Below, in pieces: positions 1 to 11,879 of a stretch of DNA of 64,000 nucleotides (position 1 is the first letter of the stretch; each line of letters begins with the position of its first letter). Origin of the DNA: Manihot esculenta (Eukaryota > Streptophyta > Magnoliopsida > Malpighiales > Euphorbiaceae); contig NC_035164.2 in NCBI RefSeq assembly GCF_001659605.2, positions 3,985,870-4,049,869 of the forward strand, written 5' to 3'. A program made the translations under genes and the position numbers. The notes beneath the pieces are model-generated. The model was not told the DNA's origin. It worked only from the letters and a program-made list of their open reading frames with translations, and searched no databases.

Positions 1-377
1 TAAACGAGCACTCAACTGTGAAATTTACCGAGTGAAATTATTCTAAAAATCAATTTTTTTTAATTTAAAAATCCAAAATCACATAATGATTTTCTTTTTT
101 TTAAAAAGCAATACATTGTCGGGGTAAAGTGACATTACGGTGTTCACCACGCGTCTCAATCTCATTGGACTGATATTTTTTGTCTCCGTTGTCACGCATG
201 AGCAGTGGGCAACTGGGCAGTTATCATGATATTTAGCTGAGGGTGGAGCCACCAAAACAATCCCTAAATCCTTAATTTCTATTGAAAAATTAAATAATAA
301 AAGAAAAAAGAAATAAAGCCTTTCGGTTTTCTATTTTACAAGCCTCCGATCAAAGAAAAGGCTCAACAGTTTCACTC

Positions 378-398
378 CTCTCTCTCTCTCTCTCTCTC
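378..398 (+). repeat. CT microsatellite in the ADF copy 1 leader
   Basis: A pure CT run about 100 bases upstream of the ADF start codon. A similar CT run lies in the same place upstream of the second ADF copy (17993-18014), so it is probably part of the duplicated promoter or 5' leader. CT-rich tracts are common in plant 5' leaders; a role here is inference. Confidence 0.8.
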
Positions 399-496
399 GC
401 CATTTTCACCTATTACCAAATATATCTACAAATATATCTCCAAATTTCAATTTCCCTTTGCTATTTTTATCTCATAGCTCCGCGATTCCTGTAACC

Positions 497-2494
497 ATGG
501 TCAGTCTTTTTTCCTTGCTTCAATTTAAGCTTTTTTTTTTGCCAGACAATTTAAGCTTATTAAATCACATTTTGATGCATCTTTGATGTTTGATTTGTAA
601 TTTTCAATGGTTACAGTTCCATTTATTGAATTTAGATCCGATTTTTTCGTTAATTAAGTTGCAGATCTTTCGATTTCATGTTGATTAAGCAATTTTACAT
701 GAAAATGCCTTGATCTTTGGGTTTGTGCTTAGCTCTTTGACGATTTTTTTTTTTCGTTTTAATTCTGAAAATTGTACTGGTACAGTCCAGAAAATTGAGA
801 ATAACAGGAATCTAGCTTGATTCATGGAGTGGCCTTAAAAAGTACAGTTGGCATGTTTGGAGAAAAAGTGGGGACGGGTTTGTGGCGAGAGTTTATACTC
901 ATAAGTATGATACCCATTTGTCTTGAATTGAGAGTGCTTCAATTTCTGATAATGGATCTTCTATTGCAAGGAAATAGTTTTTTTTTCTTTAATTATTGGA
1001 CTAGTTGTCAGATCCAATAATAATCTCAATTTGCTGGAATTATTTTTGGAGATGGATATATAATTTGGCACCATTGTGATCTTGTGACCATTGGTGTTTA
1101 CCTGATTAACGTTTTGAGTTTTGTCTTTGATCTTGTTAAACTTTGAAATTTTGTATGCTGCATTGTTATGGTTATGTAAATAGTTGGTAATATGATTATT
1201 GAGTGATGTAACATATCAAAATGATGAGCGAGTATCGTTATTTAGTGTTTCGACTCAGTTTATGTGAGGATATCTGATATGCTTCTTTTATAGTTCATTC
1301 CTGTTTGATTTTGTGCATCCAGTGGTCAGTGAGTATTATTGGTTTTAACTCCGATTTTGGCTCAGTTTGAATTGAAATATCTGTGTGCTCTTTCCTTTGA
1401 ACAAGGTGGATTTGTTCTTGGCTTAGAATTTAGCTAAGGTTATGTCACCAGAATTTCATATTTTTCTGCGGCTACATTTTAGATTTTATTTATGAAAAAG
1501 AAAGGTTAAGGATTTACCTTTCATAGGGATCAATGATCTAACCAGTTTGCACCTTGAGCTTTTGGATGATGCATAGATCCATGTTTCAAGGCCCCTGGTT
1601 TAACTTTATTGGTATAGAATGTAATAGTTCATGAATTTGTGTGTATAAGATTTCTGTGAGATGTTAGATGTATAGGGCAATGCCAAAATCCCTGTCCCTG
1701 ATGTACTGCTATGAGAAAGATGTGGATTAGGAGTTAGGACTTGTGTCAGTTCAGTTCAAACATATTTGATTGTGCTCTTACTAATGATAACTCCAGTATG
1801 TGATTCATGATACTTGCAATTCATCATGTAGAACCAGTTGTTTACTTTGACCCCCACTCCTTAAAGGATCATAAAGTAGGGAACAATGCATTTAGCAAAA
1901 AATAGTGTACAGAACTTCAGGAAACTGCACACAATCTTTCACTTGTTACAAATTTTCTCTTTCTCTGAGCAGGCCAATGCAGCTTCTGGAATGGCTGTGC
2001 ATGATGATTGCAAGCTAAAGTTTTTGGAACTGAAGGCCAAACGAACTTACCGCTTTATTGTTTTTAAGATCGAGGAGAAGCAAAAGCAAGTTATTGTGGA
2101 AAAACTTGGTGAACCGGCCCAAAGCTATGAAGATTTTACTGCAAGCCTTCCTGCTGATGAGTGTCGATATGCTGTTTATGATTTTGACTTTGTGACTGCA
2201 GAGAATTGCCAAAAGAGCAGAATTTTCTTCATTGCATGGTAATATCATACAATAAAAGTAGTTTGCTTTCATGCATGCTCATATGTGTATTTCTGGGCAT
2301 TCTCTCTAAATATTGGTGTTTCTGTCAATTATTATCTGCAAAGGTCTCCTGACACTTCAAGGGTGAGAAGCAAGATGATCTATGCAAGTTCAAAGGACCG
2401 GTTCAAGAGAGAACTAGATGGTATTCAGGTAGAGTTGCAGGCAACTGATCCAACTGAAATGGGCCTTGATGTCATTAGGAGCCGTGCCAGCTAA
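497..2494 (+). CDS. ADF: Actin-depolymerizing factor (ADF/cofilin), copy 1, three exons
   Basis: Exons are 497-499, 1973-2238 and 2344-2494, with GT/AG junctions at each intron, giving a 139-residue protein, the usual plant ADF length. The first exon is the ATG alone, followed by a 1.47-kb intron, the standard plant ADF layout. One ADF-homology domain fills the protein. The N-terminus [18 protein letters not shown] has Ser6, the position phosphorylated in plant ADFs, and the actin-binding long-helix segment ([16 protein letters not shown]) is complete. ADF binds ADP-actin, severs filaments and speeds monomer loss in the cytoplasm. The ORF starting inside the intron at 1886 is only exon 2 read back into intron. 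First introns of plant ADF genes often boost expression (established for the family), so intron 1 may be regulatory. A paralogue lies 15.6 kb downstream on the same strand. No defect is seen. Confidence 0.95.
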
Positions 2495-4677
2495 AGATAA
2501 ATCTCCCAACTTCTCCCTGAAGAGTTTCTTATGCACTCTTAAGTGAAATGTTTATAGTTCATGGGCAGTGAACCTGACTGAATTATGTTAAAGGTTTGTT
2601 GTTTGATTTTTCACCTTAAGTCTTCTTCTGGGACGGTTCCAATGATTTTGATTATATTTTTATGGATCTGTTATGCACTGAACTTATGCATTGTGTGTTT
2701 ATTTTTAGTCACGTCTACAATATATATATGTGGTGTATCATAATCTCATGATAGAGCAAAACTGGGGTTTGTCTTTACAATACTGAAAATTGATGTTTTA
2801 CACTTTTCAAGCTCTGCATAAAAGGCATGGTGCTTAGGTGGTTTACTTATATGCGCATGTACTCGTATGTAGACCAAATCAAAAACCTATTCATGCCTGT
2901 GACTGATATGTATTATTTTTTAGACTAAACAAGATTGTTAGTGGCATTTCAAACTCTCTTTTTCTGCTTTTCTTTTTCTTTTTCTTTTTTTTCTATTAAA
3001 CGCTTTGGGCAACAACCTGTAGAATTTTTCCTTTTTTTTTTTTTTCGCTTTTGTGCTCTCCCTCCCTTGCTGCTGTTTTGTTTTTTCCCCTTCTCAGAGG
3101 TGGCCATTCATATCATGTTTAAGACCTTGTTTTGTCTGACAACACTTTTTTTTTTTTTTGAAAATTACAATGACATTGTTAGAAGTATCTGAACGGGACG
3201 AGATCATTTATTGTGTCACAAATTGTTAATCTGAACATTTTTTTAAACAAGTAATACGAAAAGACTAATGTAAACCTGACCAAGTCTAGATCCATTTTCT
3301 ATTCTTGTCAGAGGATATTCATGTATTAAGATAGACCCAAAAGCCTAGCAAATACAAGAATTGCACAAAGCTGAAAAAGGTTTCAAACCCAACATCTACA
3401 AGCCTATACCCAAGACAAAGCACCATCCCGTGAAGACTAAAATCCAGCAGATGTTTCTTTGAAACTCTAGCTAGCAGAAGAACTCTCAGGAAGGAGATGT
3501 TGCCGCCATCGCCTCTTGAGACCATACCGAATGGAGAAGTGGCAAGGTCGTTGGAGAAAGTAAAAAGACAAAATAATTACAAATCTTTTTCCAAAGAGAT
3601 CGTAGGGCCTTAGAAACCCACAGAAATAGCAAGCATATGGGTGAAAAATTTTGTTTGAGCCGAGGAAGGAGATGAGGAGAGATCTCGCCGGCACCATCCC
3701 TTGAGGTTTAGCCGTCTGACCAGAGAAAAGGCTAAAATATCCCGAGATATACCCATTTTCCATTAGGTCAATATAGATATATTACCTATTGAAACTTAAC
3801 AGGCAAAGAGGGTGTGAAAAAGTTAAGAAGTCGCCTAAGATAGTACACCTAACAGGCCACTCCTCCAGTGCATGCAAATGAGAAACTCTAGATTTAGCCA
3901 TGACAGCCACCGCCATGCAAGGCAATATAAACACAAAACAAGAAAACAAAAAGGTAGAACTATAAAACTACCATCTCACTGAACATTAATTTGCCAAAAG
4001 CCAACAAAAAATTAATAGTTATTTATCTACAAAACTTCGCCGGATATAGGAAGGGATTAAACCCACTTCTTTGAGCATGAATTGGATCATCTCTATTGAT
4101 AGGAGCAAAAAATAGTCATTAGAGTGTAAACGAATCAAAATGAGTTGAACTTTAAAGAATTTAAGTTTAATTCGTTAAGAACTTTTCAAACTCGATGTTT
4201 AGTCCGAACTCGATCTTCAGTCATTTTAAACTCAAATCGAATATTAATAAACTCAAACTTAGTTCGCGTAGCAAACGAGTCGAGACAAGTCAAGCATTTA
4301 TCGAGGTTACTCTTAAATAGTCAATGAACAATTTAATTTATTTATAGATATAATAAGTTTTAGTTTAAAACAAATAATTTTAATTAAATAAATATACATA
4401 CAAGTTAGCTTGTAAATTCGTAAAGAATAAGTTTTTAAATCTTAATAATTCGAATATCTACAAACTCTGAGAGTATAATTTAATTATATAGAGTGAACCT
4501 TTAAAAAACTTAAGTTTGATTCATAAAAATTTATATAGGATTTAAATTTAATTATCTTATAATATTAATTTCAGCCTACTTAATGAGATTGTTTACGAAC
4601 CTATTCGCGAGTCTGCTCGTAAGCTTGGAAATAAGTCGAGTTCATAAGTCTTAACGAGTCAAATGATGTAGAGTTCA
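2495..4677. other. 3' flank of ADF copy 1, then gene-free DNA
   Basis: The first few hundred bases should contain the ADF 3' UTR; no clean polyadenylation signal was assigned. Pyrimidine-rich tracts lie at 2950-3160. Bases 3320-4000 have higher GC and two minus-strand ORFs, but the peptides match no family I know. From about 4130 to 4677 the sequence is an AT-rich repeat with recurring ACTCGA-like words. The same style resumes after 9160, so this repeat was the target of the LTR insertion at 4678. Confidence 0.5.
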
Positions 4678-5906
4678 TGTAATACCCGGCTGACTCTGGT
4701 GTCGGAATTCCAACCTTCCGACTGAATCCCCCTTGGAATTCGGAATCTCGGATACTGGAACCTCTTAGAAGGGTAAAATATGTTTTTACAAAATGTTTTT
4801 CATGATTTTATTGATTGGTTTTGAGTTAAAATTTTAAAATGAATGAAAAATGTTTTTGAGGGACAAGCCCAGGTTCGGCTGCCGAACATGGTGCTGTGGC
4901 GGGAGATTTCCTTTCGGCCCCCGAATATGGTCTGGCCAGCCACTTATAAGAGGCCTCCAGTCCGAAAATGGGGGAGTTTCTCTCTCCATTTTTAGGCAAA
5001 AGTGAGTACTTGCCCTTCCTTTGATGATTTTATGTTTTTCCTTCAAATCCTTCAAGTTTTCATGAGTTTTCGCTTGTTTTTGAAGTTTTAAGTTTGGATC
5101 AAAGATTTTAAAGTTTGGGGGACCGTTTCTCCTCAACTTCAAGCTTGGGTTGCATCTACCTTAGATCTTCAAGAGGTAAGTGTAGATCCTTGCCTTTTTA
5201 TATGTTTTAAGTAAGTTTTAAAAATGGTTAAAGGTTAAAAATGCATGAATAGCTAAATCTAAGGTTATAGGCTTTGAGTTGGGTTTTGGTGAATGTATGC
5301 TCTCTCTTGTGTTTTGTTGTTGTGTGTTGGGGTTTAGGCTAGTTTTTATACTCCTTATGCATGTTGGAGTGAGTATGCATGTTGTGGGAAGTTGGGTGTG
5401 AGGATTTGAGAGTTTTGGGGTTGAAATGCATAGGGCAGAATCGAGTTTTGCCATTCTGGGGAATCCAGTTTTGGCCGCTGAAGCAGGATTCGGCCGCCGA
5501 ACCTGCATGGGAGGCAGCCTTTTGGCCGCCTAACATGCCCCCGAAAGCATGCACTTTTGGATCTGTAAGAGAATTTCGGCTGTAATACCCGGCTAGACTC
5601 CGGTATCGGAATTCCTACCGTCCGGTGGAATCTCGGATATCGGAAACCTCTAGAAGGGTAAAATCATGTTTTCATAAAATATTTTAATGTGTTTTATGAT
5701 TTTAAGTAAGAAAGAAGTTGAGTTTTTAATGAAAATGACCAAGGAGGCATTTCCAAGTTCGGCCGCCGAACCTCAAGTTCGGCCGCCGAACATGGGATAG
5801 TTTAGGGGGGCAAGTTAGGCTTCCGAAAGTGGCTCAGGTTCGGCCGCCGAACTTGCATGAGTTTTGGAGGCACTTTAGGCTGCCGAAGGGTGGTCTGGCC
5901 AGCCCC

Positions 5907-5913
5907 TATATAA
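5907..5913 (+). promoter_or_regulatory. TATA box of the nested solo LTR
   Basis: TATATAA sits just after the conserved LTR segment TGGCCAGCC, at the same place as the TATA box of the complete element's 3' LTR. The leader TTTTCTCCCC, conserved in the family, starts about 30 bases downstream. Confidence 0.7.
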
Positions 5914-7098
5914 GGGCTCCATGGCCGAAACGGGCGAGTTTTCTCCCCATTTTCGGCCAACGGTGAGTCCATGCTCTCCCATGGTTGTTTTTGATGATTT
6001 TCGTCAAATCATTTAAGTTTTAACAAATTTTATCTTGGTTTGAAGATATTTGAGCAAAAAGAACAAGTTTTGGAGCTTGGAGACCAAAGGAGCGAGATCT
6101 CTCCCATCTCCGAGTTAGATCGTCTCTCCTCTCGATCTTCAAGAGGTAAGAGTAGATCTTTAACTCCTTTTATGTTTTAAGTAAATTTTATGATGATTTG
6201 TGGGGTAGAAATGCATGTTTAGGTTATTTTTGAGTTTATGGGTTAATGTTGAGTTTTTGAGCAATGTGGGTTGTTTATGTATGTTTGATGTGTTGTAGTT
6301 GGGGTTTAGGATAGTTTGGGACCCCTATATACTTGTTGGCTTGAGTTTGCTTGTTGTAGAATAGGTAAATGCATGATTGAATGTTTTGGGAGGCAAATGT
6401 GCATGTTGGAGGCTGAGTTCTGCCCTTTGGAAGAACTCAGGTTCGGCAGCCGAAGGGACTTTCGACCGCCGAACCTGCCTGTGGAGGCCAGCCTTTGGCT
6501 GCCGAACCCTGCCCCCGAAAGTAGACTTTCGGCTCTAGAAGGGAGTTTCGGCCGCCGAAGGTGCCGCCGAACATGCATGAGTTTCGTCTCTGGAAGGAAC
6601 CTTCGGCCGCCGAAAGTGCCACTGAAGGTGCATGACTTTCGTCTCTGGAGGGACTTTCGGCCGTCGAACTTGCCGCCGAAAGTGCCCTATCCAGCCTTCC
6701 TTTGCATGATTTCTATGATTGTTTTAAGGTGTTTTAAGGTGTTTTAAGGGGGGGTTTTTGGAGAGTAGTTTAGAGTCTTGTTCATGTATGTTTGGTCCCT
6801 CATTTGAGTCCACCTGTGTAGGTTCGGACCCGAGGAACCGAGGACCCCAGCAGTGAGACAGCTGCTTCAGTGTCTTGTCAGAGCTAGCCAGAGGTGAGTG
6901 GAATAACTCTCTATATTTCAAAGCAAATAATGAAAGTTTTAGCATAATTCACGCATCACGAATGCCATGAGATATATTAGGGTGCTTGCATTAAAATTCA
7001 CGAATATGTTGCATTGCATATTATGTTGTTGATGCGGATGAATGTTGAATGATCCATTAGCCCTCATATGTTATGACATGATGATAGGATATGGAAGT

Positions 7099-7230
7099 CC
7101 AGGCGTGGCTGCTCTACGCCCCTGGCACTATGTAAGAGAAAGTCCGGGCGTGCCTGCTCTACGCTCCCGGCACGATTGGATATGTATGATATGATATGGA
7201 AGTCCAGGCGTGCCTGCTCTACGCCCCTGG
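7099..7230 (+). repeat. Three tandem hairpins inside the nested LTR
   Basis: Three ~27-base units at 7099-7125, 7144-7170 and 7204-7230 each fold as CCRGGCGT, loop, ACGCNCCYGG. Units 1 and 3 pair CCAGG with CCTGG; unit 2 pairs CCGGG with CCCGG, so the middle pair changed on both sides. The array lies between the second donor (6894) and second acceptor (7399). Confidence 0.75.
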
Positions 7231-8419
7231 CATGATTAGACTATATAGAGGGCTAAATGGTGACAAGTTCATCCTTGATGTGATTTGTTTGTGCTGTGAT
7301 GCATTCCATGATATCATATGTTTTAAATACAATATTTTATTATTCTGCTCACTGGGCTCTAGTAGCTCACCCCACTCCCAATTTTTCCCAGGTTTGCAGG
7401 TACGGGATAGACCATGAGGTCAACGAGAGTAAAGTCATGTCTATGTAATAGTTAGAAGTGGACATGAGAATGATGCAATGTAAAGTATAGTATTGAACAG
7501 TTATGTAATATAATGATGTTATTGAGGATTAGAGTTGTGCTTGACCCTAGTTTGTATGCTAATCCCTCTTGTTATATGATCTTTCAAATGTAATGGTTTT
7601 ATGATGTTTTATGTAGACCAAACTCATTATATGCTATGTTATCCCATTGGAGTATTTGTCGAGGACTCCAATGTGGGGTTTGATGCTTATGATCATAAGT
7701 TGTGCGTACACAGGTTGAGTTTGGTGATTGAATGTGAAAGGTTCAAAATTTTTATGTTTATGTTGATCATGTATGGGATTAAACAGGTGTACAGGTTGTA
7801 TGTTAGGCTTGCTACGGGTCCCGGCGGCTTTAAGCCGATCTAGATCCTAGCGCCGGTAGCGGTCCGGTTTTCTGGTCGTTACATCGGCTGCCGAACCCTC
7901 CCCCGAAAGTTCCTGACTTTCGGATCTGTGGAGGACTTTCGGCCGCCGAACCTGCCCCCGAAGGACCTCGACTTTCGAATCTGTAGAGGACCTTCGGCCG
8001 CCGAATCTGCAGCCGAAAGTCCTCTGCCCAGCCTTCCTTTGCTTATTTTATATGTATGTTTTGTGATGTTTTAGGGGGTTTTTGGGGAGTTGTTTAGAGC
8101 CATGTAATAGTTGTGTTGGTCCCTCATTTGAGTCCACCTGTGTAGGATCGGACTAGGGAGACCGTAGAGGCCTTCAGTGAGCCAGCTGCGTCTTTGTCAG
8201 TCGAGCGTCAGCCAGAGGTGAGTAGAACTAAACTAATCTATTGTTTTAAAGTAATCAAACTTTTAAACATATTCATGCATCACAAATACCATGTTATATA
8301 ATAGGTTATTTGCATTAGAATTCACGAATATGATGCATTGCATATTTACTGTTATTGTGGATGGATATTGGATGACCCACTAGCCCTCGAGCAGGTTATG
8401 TTATGACGGATACGGAAGA

Positions 8420-8492
8420 CCAGGGCTGCCCATTTTATGCGCCCTGGCACTATGTAAGAGAAAGATCAGGGCTGCCCATTTTACGCCCCTGA
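8420..8492 (+). repeat. Two tandem hairpins inside the old solo LTR
   Basis: Units at 8420-8447 and 8466-8492 have stems CCAGGGC/GCCCTGG and TCAGGGC/GCCCCTGA. The outermost pair is C-G in one unit and T-A in the other. They occupy the same LTR position as the array at 7099-7230 but have a different loop. Confidence 0.65.
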
Positions 8493-9160
8493 CATTTATG
8501 GATATGTTATGTTATGTTTAAGAGGAAGTCCTGAGGAGCTGCGTCGAGAGCCGGACATTTATTTGGAATATGTAGGGGGTTACTAGTGACAAGTCCATCA
8601 TTGATGTGTATGGTTTGTATTGTGATGCATTTCATGAGAACATATGTTTATTAAACTGTTTTTATGTTCTGCTCAATAGGCTCTTATAGCTTATCCCTTT
8701 CCCCTAACCCTAGTTTTGCAGGATCAGAGATAGAGTGGGAAGTCGGCATAGTAGCTGGTATAGCTTATGTAATAGTATAGAGTGAACATGTAATTTCTTT
8801 TATGGATTAGAAATGTGCTTGGCCCTAGTATATGTTTTATAATCCCTGTTTATCATGATTTTTATGTAAAAGTTTTAATGATAAGTTATATTGAACTAAG
8901 CTTGAGGCATGTGATGTTTATCATACTAGAATATTTGATGAGGGCTCTAGTGTAGGTTTTATGTGTACAGTATATGATGCATGCACAGGTCGAGCTTAGT
9001 ATATGAAAAGTTTAAATTTTTATAAAAATGTATAATCATGTATGAGATTTTTATCAGGTACACAAGATTTATAGTAGGCTTGCTACAGGTTTCGGTAACC
9101 TTAAGTCTGATCTGAATCCTAGTGTCGATAGCAGTTCGGTTTCCGGATTGTTACAGTTCA

Positions 9161-10500
9161 TACTTGACTCGTTTGCTAAAAGAATTTAAAAGTTAAATTC
9201 ATATTTGATTTATTCAGAAATTGAGTAAATTCGAGTTAAATTTTTATCGAATCAAATTTTAAATAACTCGAATAGTTTATTTGGTTTAAACTCATAATAC
9301 CACATGTTTGACAGCAGAAGTAGTAGACTTAGCAGCAGAAAAAATAAATTGAAAAGGAAATGAGAGTCTCTGTAAAAACGAGAGAGATGCTTAATGAAGT
9401 ATATTACTTCAATGCTTATCTAATTTTATAACAAATAAATTGAGAAGATACAATAAAATCAACTATAATGTTTTAAGTTTTTTTTTTCAAATTTATTATG
9501 TAGTTTATTTTATGATATTATATATAAAAAAAAAAAACTCATCAAGGTCAAGTAAATCATGAAAATAAAAAAAAAATACAAATTGTAAGATATTATATAT
9601 ATTAGATATAATATATACTAGGAGTTGAGTGGCATTATGTCAAAAATTGTTAGCTTCGTAAAGCAGAGCACAACCATCCCCGTTTAATTAACTCCCTTCC
9701 CGTCCCCATCCCCGTCCTCTTTTGCAATATAACCTTTCTTTTATTTTCCTAGTCAATCAGTGCAATAAAAGAAACCTTCAGAAACTTTATACAATTTTTA
9801 AAATCGAAGGAAAAGGATCGAATTCTTCTCCAACAGGAATTACTAAATATGTATTGCTAATTCGCTTAGTAAGTGATAGTCAATTTTGATAAAGAGAAAT
9901 AATCTTTTGTATATAATTATTATAGAAAAAAGCACATGTAAGCATAAAAAAAGTCGATTAATTAGCTTAATTCTATTCGGCATGTATGCTCATACATGAA
10001 CCTTTCAAGTCGAGGCAAATTATTTAAGCATTTGCTTGTCTCCCATTGAGGTTCTCAAGAGGAGATAGCATGTGCTTGGGTATTTCTCTTTCTAACTTTT
10101 TCAAAGAGAAACTTCTCACCTCACCCGTCTTTTTGAACAACTAAATGATTCTGAAAAAAACAAAAAGCTTTCAAGGGAAAATAAGTTAATATACCTATAT
10201 TTCAAGTAATAAACAATAATTTTATTTAAACTTTTAATAACAATTTCAAAAATAAATTTAGACTAAAAAACAAAATTTAATATTTTTAGCCTTTTATATA
10301 TAATTCAGAAGCAGAAGCAGAAGCAAATTTTAGTCTGTTAGCTATGAAAAAATTCCATTTCCAAAAAGCACAACTTGGAGTTTCAATCACCCATAAAGAT
10401 TGTGGATACAAGCATCAAATATGTGGGCAATAAGATTTCATAAAGCAACATCTCATGTCAACCACAACATATGCATCCGAAATGAAACACAAATAAATAA
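9161..10500. other. AT-rich gene-free DNA upstream of the H2A 3' end
   Basis: The right part of the ACTCGA-type repeat runs to about 9300. Beyond it are A- and T-runs and low-complexity DNA, with no open frame that resembles a protein. The last part before 10677 should include the 3' UTR of the minus-strand histone gene. Confidence 0.5.
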
Positions 10501-10676
10501 AGAACATAATTTAGTTGTTTCATTCCATTAATCTAAAATGTCAATCCTAACATGGTATTACAATGATCAAAGGAACTACACAATGTTTCAGACAAGTTTC
10601 CCCTACAACAAAATTACATACAGCAAGAGCAGAAGAGTTGAGGCACCCAGATTGGCTTTGAGTGAGGTATAAAGGC

Positions 10677-11616
10677 TTAAGCCTTCTTGGGGGACTTGGT
10701 GGCCTTAGAGGGAGACTTTGGTTCCTTTGCAGCTTTATCACTCTTTTTGGGCAACAGAACAGGGTTGATATTTGGAAGGACACCTCCATGAGCAATGGTC
10801 ACACCAGCAAGCAACTTTCCAAGCTCTTCATCATTTCTCACAGCAAGCAAAACATGCCTTGGTATTATTCTGTTCTTCTTGTTGTCTCTTGCTGCATTTC
10901 CAGCCAATTCCAGCACCTGAACCCCAATAACACTATGCATCAGAACAGAGCAAAGTAGATTTCAACCTGATCCTATGATAAAACAGTAGAATAGGGAAAT
11001 TAATAAAAAGTGTCGTTAGTACATTTGACTAGCAAGCAAAAGGCAGAATCAGATTAAACAAACTCAAATCTTATTACCTCATAAAAACCCTAATTCAACT
11101 CTATGGGCAATAAATCATCTCACTACCATTGGACATGAAAAAATAAAATTCAAGTTTCATTTGCTATTTATGAGAGCTCAAGAAAGTACAAGTCGAGAAT
11201 CACACCGTTTTCCATCATTTTCCCAACTACCAAACAGACATTTGGGACCAAAACTAACAAAAACATCAAATTCAGCTCAGCTAAAGATAGTAAACAAAAT
11301 ACCAGATGGTCTTCCCATGATAACAATGGAGTGCACAATCTACAACAATTGCAGATCTAAAAACCACACAACAGCAGAAAATCAAAATGGGAAAGCAAGA
11401 AGTTACCTCAGCTGCTAGGTACTCGAGAACAGCGGCCAAGTAAACCGGAGCACCAGTTCCTACACGCTGTGAATATCTCCCTTTCTTCAAGTACCGGCCG
11501 ATTCTCCCAACGGGAAACTGCAGACCTGCTTTGACCGACCTAGAAACGGGCTTCTTCTTCGGACCTCCGCCTTTCCTCCCTCCGGCTCCCTTCTTCACTT
11601 TTCCTCCAGTCTCCAT
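10677..11616 (-). CDS. Histone H2A, H2A.W-type with SPKK tail, two exons
   Basis: On the minus strand exon 1 is 11616-11407 and exon 2 is 10916-10677, joined across a 490-bp GT/AG intron, giving 149 residues. The start is [10 protein letters not shown]; the longer upstream frame from 11649 reads through leader and is not favoured. The histone fold is complete: [14 protein letters not shown], the L1 loop region, the core helices and the acidic-patch segment NDEELGKLL. The C-terminal tail is long and carries SPSK (residues 138-141) and SPKK (145-148), and lacks the SQEF end of H2A.X. The SPKK tail defines plant H2A.W, which in Arabidopsis marks heterochromatin and binds linker DNA. Assignment to H2A.W rather than canonical H2A rests on this tail. 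It lies between the two ADF genes on the opposite strand. Confidence 0.94.
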
Positions 11617-11713
11617 CTGCCGATAAAGATCTGACCCGTTTAAGAACAATGATTAAAGAATCACCGGTCAGGTTTCAGTGTAAAAGATGGATTGGGGTTA
11701 TGTTGTGGCACGG

Positions 11714-11720
11714 TTTTATA
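11714..11720 (-). promoter_or_regulatory. TATA box of the H2A gene
   Basis: TATAAAA on the minus strand, about 98 bases upstream of the H2A start codon, at a normal distance for a short histone leader. Confidence 0.7.
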
Positions 11721-11818
11721 GCCCGTTGTCTGGACATGGGCGTCTGGGAAGCGAAGGATGAGAGAAAGAATACCGTTGGATTGCACTCTGATCGACGGTA
11801 ATGGATTGCATATAGAGC

Positions 11819-11826
11819 AATCCGCG
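11819..11826 (-). promoter_or_regulatory. Histone octamer-like element
   Basis: The minus strand reads CGCGGATT, seven of eight matches to the plant histone promoter octamer CGCGGATC, preceded by TGACG. It lies about 100 bases upstream of the TATA box, with a CCAAT/ATTGG motif nearby (around 11841). This fits S-phase histone promoters; activity here is inferred. Confidence 0.55.
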
Positions 11827-11879
11827 TCATTTGTAAATTGACCAATAGGAAGCGAGAGAGGTTGCATTTCTGATTTCTC

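Larger units (their letters stand above)
5581..7883 (+). mobile_element. Solo LTR (2303 bp) nested in an older LTR of the same family
   Basis: It starts TGTAATACCCGGCTAG and ends GTCGTTACA, with the 5-bp direct repeat TCGGC at 5576-5580 and 7884-7888. Its length is within one base of the 3' LTR of the complete element at 57398-59701, so it looks undeleted. It carries a TATA box (5907-5913), clusters of TTCGGCCGCCGAA, donor GT at 6146, acceptor AG at 6820-6821, donor GT at 6894 and acceptor AG at 7398-7399. Open frames inside it are chance frames through CG-rich repeats. Confidence 0.95.
4678..9155 (+). mobile_element. Old solo LTR of the TTCGGCCGCCGAA family, split by a younger solo LTR
   Basis: The LTR begins TGTAATACCCGGCTG and ends ATTGTTACA. 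It is flanked by the 5-bp direct repeat GTTCA at 4673-4677 and 9156-9160. It is interrupted at 5581-7883 by another LTR of the same family; without that and its duplicated target it is about 2.17 kb. It has no PBS, coding region or polypurine tract, so it is a solo LTR left by LTR-LTR recombination. A weak TATA (TTATAAG, near 4944) and splice-like sites (donor GT at 5176, acceptor AG at 8144-8145, donor GT at 8218, acceptor AG at 8720-8721) match the other copies. It is visibly more diverged than the LTR inserted in it. Confidence 0.92.

Noticed and set aside
1886..2242. A 118-residue protein starting at 1886
   Set aside because: Its first 29 codons are intron. The acceptor at 1971-1972 and the ATG-only first exon explain the gene.
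3319..3763. Minus-strand open frames of 68 and 98 residues
   Set aside because: No recognisable domain, no splice-consistent extension and no similarity to the second ADF locus. Chance frames cannot be excluded.
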